From contig WLWY01000001.1 of NCBI GenBank assembly GCA_012103325.1, positions 1,279,653-1,343,652 on the forward strand: a stretch of DNA of 64,000 bases, read 5' to 3'. Below the pieces are notes generated by a model. The model searched no databases. It was not told the origin of the DNA and saw only the letters and a program-made list of their open reading frames with translations. Position numbers and translations under genes: made by a program. Each line of letters starts with the position of its first letter. Position 1 is the stretch's first letter. Of this stretch, positions 61,508 through 64,000 are shown in pieces. Source of the stretch: Alphaproteobacteria bacterium. Lineage in GTDB: Bacteria > Pseudomonadota > Alphaproteobacteria > UBA8366 > GCA-2717185.

Positions 61508-64000
61508 ATGAACACGACCCTCACATCATCTGGATCTTCGATCCTGCGCCTTTTTATCGTCTGCCTGTTTGGCTTCGCCCTTGCCAGCTGTGACGACTCA
61601 GCGGACCAGAACGTCGAAGGCCTTATGAAGCGCGCCATCGAACAACGCGATCAGGGGAAACTCCGCGCCAGCGTCATAGATTTGAAAGCGGTCCTGCAAA
61701 AAGATCCGAAGAATGCTGCGGCGCGGCTGATGCTGGGAGAAATTTACCTCGGTATCGGAGATGCGCGCACGGCCGAAAAAGAGCTGAAGGTCGCCCGGGA
61801 GCTTGGTGCGAATGCGGCAGACATCCACACCATGTTGGGCCGCGCGCGCCTCCTCCGCGGCGACTACAAGGGGGTGCTCGAAGATTATCAAGTCGACGAT
61901 AATACCAACGCCGGAAATCGCAGTAGGATCGAACTGCTCCGCGGTATCGCTTATCTCGCCCGCCGCGAACTAGGTAGCGCAGAGAAAAGTTTTCAAACAG
62001 CCATCTCCTCGTACAAGAAGGATATCAACGAAGAACGCCCGCATCTGAAAGCGACTGAGCCGCCGGATTTTGTCGAAGCGATCGTCGGCATTACAAACGT
62101 CTCCATCAAACGCAAAAACTGGGATGAAGCAGAGGAGCGTCTTGGCCTTGCCAAACAGATTGCGCCAAATGACCCAGACGTTATGGCCGCAGCAGGAGAA
62201 CTTGCGTTCGAGAAGCAGCAATTCGCTGAATCCGAAACGGCCTTTAAAGCCGCATTTAAGGCTAAGAGCTACGATCTGCAATTGCAAATCGGCATAGGCC
62301 GTGCGCAAGTCATGTTAGGCAAATATGACGATGCCATTAGAAATTTCGATGCGATTCTCGAGCATTTTCCGGATCATATCGTCACTAATTTTTTCCGCGG
62401 CCTAGTTGCACTGCACGTCAAGGATTTTGAGAGCGCGAATAACTTCTCGGAGAAAATTTTAAGACTTGCACCGAACTATCTTCCCGCGCATCTCGTTTCC
62501 GGGACCGCCAATTACGGCCTCGAGCGATATGAACAGGCCTCGATCAACTTAAGACGTTATCTCGCGAGCAACCCTTCGAATAACCTGGCGCGGCGGTTAC
62601 TCGGGCTGGCGCAACTTAAATTATCGCGTCCAAAAGAAGCCCTCGCGACCCTCAAGCCGCTTGGGTCGGAAAAGACCGAAGATACCAACATTCTTACGCT
62701 AGTCGCCGCAGCGGCGGCCGGCAGCGGCGACCTGAATCTGGCGAGCGATTTATTCAAAAAATCGATATCTCTTTCGTCCAATACACAAAACTCGCGACTC
62801 TTGCTCGCTGCCGTCAATTTGGCGCGCGGGAACCACGAACAGGCGGAACGGGAACTCGAAAAAGCGATCAACGAGGTCCCGGAGTTCCTAAAAGCCAAAT
62901 ATGCGCTCTTGCTGTTGTATTTGCGGGCGCAAAAATTCGACAAGGCGCTCGACGTTGCGAAAGAGTTGCGGGATGAAGACCCTGACAGCCCGAACCCGTT
63001 GATCGCACGAGGTCTCGCATATATCGGACAAGAGGCATGGGACGATGCCTTGCAGGCGTTCAGAGACGTTGACACCATTTCGCCCGGACACGTCGGTGCG
63101 GCGTATGGCGCTGCCGATATACATTTCCGCAAGAACGATATCGAGAACGTCCGCGCGGTTTACAACAAGATCCTCACGCAGAATCCAAACCATTTGACAA
63201 CGTTGATACGGCTCATCGCAATCGAGACCAGACTCGGGCGGGTCCAGGAAGCGAACACTCTGATTGAACGCGCCTACAAAGCCCATCCGGACGCTTTAGA
63301 ACCGAGATTGCTATTCGCGCAACTGCAACTTTCTCGGAACCAGCCCATAAAGGCGCTGGCGACGCTCGGAGATGTCACTTCAAAGTATCCAGATAGCACA
63401 GAGGGTCTTCAGATTCTGGGTCAGGCGCAATTGGTTGCGGGGAAAGCGGGAGAAGCGGCACGCACCTTGGAAAGGCTTGTGCAGCGTGAACCGGCCTCAG
63501 CGCAAGGACACTATCTTCTGGCGCAGGCGTTTTCGCTACTAAAAAACAAAGACCGCATGTTTTCCGCCTTGCAACGGGCGCTAACCCTATCGCCGGACTT
63601 TTTGGTCGCTGAAATCGCGATGATACGCATGCTAGCGGGCGACAAGAAACTCGACCTCGCCCGAAGCCAATTCGAAACGCTCAAAGCAAAGCATCCCGAC
63701 GATCCAAACGTTCATCAGCTTGAGGGCTGGCTTGCGATACGCGAGCAACGGCCCGATGAAGCAGTGGAAGCGTTTGGCAGTATCAGCGAATCGCAAAGGA
63801 ACCGGGATATAACGCTACAGATGGCTAACGCTTTGTGGCAATCCGGGAAGCAAACGGAAGCAACCGAAACGCTCTCGAAATGGGTTTCGACCCATTCGAA
63901 TGATTTCAGGACACAGATGGTCTTGGCAAATTACTATCTGGTTTTGGATAAGCGCCGGGAGGCGGGCGAGGTTCTGAAAAATGTCGTCACCCTAGCCCCT
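61508..64000 (+). CDS. TPR-repeat lipoprotein, PEP-CTERM system PrsT-like (3' partial)
   Basis: This ORF has no stop before the window edge and is missing from the ORF track; at least 831 residues are encoded. It opens with a lipoprotein signal (SSILRLFIVCLFGFALASC, Cys about residue 27). TPR repeats follow throughout, for example GKYDDAIRNFDAILEHFPDH, DLNLASDLFKKSISLSS and RPDEAVEAFGSISESQ. This plan, an outer-membrane-bound lipoprotein with over fifteen TPRs, matches PrsT of PEP-CTERM/exosortase systems, with which exopolysaccharide genes are usually linked. The start is ATG 61508 behind GGAAG; ATG 61490 is an alternative. Exosortase genes should lie to the right. Confidence 0.8.
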   Translation, partial: MNTTLTSSGSSILRLFIVCLFGFALASCDDSADQNVEGLMKRAIEQRDQGKLRASVIDLKAVLQKDPKNAAARLMLGEIYLGIGDARTAEKELKVARELGANAADIHTMLGRARLLRGDYKGVLEDYQVDDNTNAGNRSRIELLRGIAYLARRELGSAEKSFQTAISSYKKDINEERPHLKATEPPDFVEAIVGITNVSIKRKNWDEAEERLGLAKQIAPNDPDVMAAAGELAFEKQQFAESETAFKAAFKAKSYDLQLQIGIGRAQVMLGKYDDAIRNFDAILEHFPDHIVTNFFRGLVALHVKDFESANNFSEKILRLAPNYLPAHLVSGTANYGLERYEQASINLRRYLASNPSNNLARRLLGLAQLKLSRPKEALATLKPLGSEKTEDTNILTLVAAAAAGSGDLNLASDLFKKSISLSSNTQNSRLLLAAVNLARGNHEQAERELEKAINEVPEFLKAKYALLLLYLRAQKFDKALDVAKELRDEDPDSPNPLIARGLAYIGQEAWDDALQAFRDVDTISPGHVGAAYGAADIHFRKNDIENVRAVYNKILTQNPNHLTTLIRLIAIETRLGRVQEANTLIERAYKAHPDALEPRLLFAQLQLSRNQPIKALATLGDVTSKYPDSTEGLQILGQAQLVAGKAGEAARTLERLVQREPASAQGHYLLAQAFSLLKNKDRMFSALQRALTLSPDFLVAEIAMIRMLAGDKKLDLARSQFETLKAKHPDDPNVHQLEGWLAIREQRPDEAVEAFGSISESQRNRDITLQMANALWQSGKQTEATETLSKWVSTHSNDFRTQMVLANYYLVLDKRREAGEVLKNVVTLAP

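Noticed and set aside
1-64000. CRISPR arrays, insertion sequences, prophage or rRNA.
   Set aside because: No regularly spaced repeats, transposase or phage structural genes, and no rRNA-like sequence were seen on either strand.

Overview
This window is GC-rich, gene-dense bacterial chromosome. The gene content points to an alphaproteobacterium, probably Rhodospirillales-like. The indicators are a CbiG-CobJ fusion, DUF6111, DUF6134, DUF1194, bactofilin, an RHH_4-type regulator, TldD, AsmA, PhaB, and the TPR lipoprotein of a PEP-CTERM/exosortase system. This assignment is an inference from families; no rRNA or marker phylogeny is available here. I see no phage, IS element or CRISPR array.

Layout. 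1-4.9 kb: cobalamin (corrin ring) genes as two convergent arms, cbiG-cobJ/cobM (+) against cbiD/cobK/ankyrin protein (-). 5-8.7 kb: an M17 aminopeptidase, then a four-gene minus-strand operon (VOC, NUDIX, EamA, HAD). 8.8-11.2 kb: aldo/keto reductase, carboxymuconolactone-decarboxylase-like protein, and an SDR broken by an in-frame TAG. 11.2-13.3 kb: ankyrin protein and PhaB. 13.5-15.2 kb: a two-gene unit of a SIR2-like protein and a nucleoside 2-deoxyribosyltransferase. 15.3-24.2 kb: enoyl-CoA hydratase, small lipoprotein, tandem CaiB/BaiF protein, lone tungstate-type permease, DUF427-cyclase fusion, NUDIX, outer-membrane barrel, flippase-like membrane protein. 24.3-28.3 kb: tRNA-Ser(GGA), LepA, SDR, bactofilin. 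28.3-31.6 kb: a UGSC-family protein read through an in-frame UGA (a predicted selenoprotein that the ORF track splits in two) and a GMC oxidoreductase. 31.7-36.1 kb: RND pump overlapping a secreted beta-helix protein. 36.2-39.6 kb: the conserved ATP-grasp / alpha-E / transglutaminase trio. 39.6-42.3 kb: CCA-adding enzyme, DUF6111, CoA-type NUDIX, DUF1285. 42.4-50.1 kb: MoxR / DUF58 / DUF4159 / large membrane protein / 2OG-oxygenase operon. 50.1-64 kb: TfoX-like, RHH regulator, AsmA, FAD oxidase, TauE/SafE, DUF6134, DUF1194, lipoproteins, TldD, and a TPR protein (PrsT-like) that runs off the right edge.

Two places deserve most attention. First, the UGSC protein: an in-frame UGA, a matching reading frame on both sides, a U-G-A-C motif and a stem-loop at the right distance all favour selenocysteine. 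Second, the SIR2-like/deoxyribosyltransferase pair looks like an NAD- or nucleotide-acting two-gene module, possibly defensive, and its expected SIR2 histidine position reads Asn.
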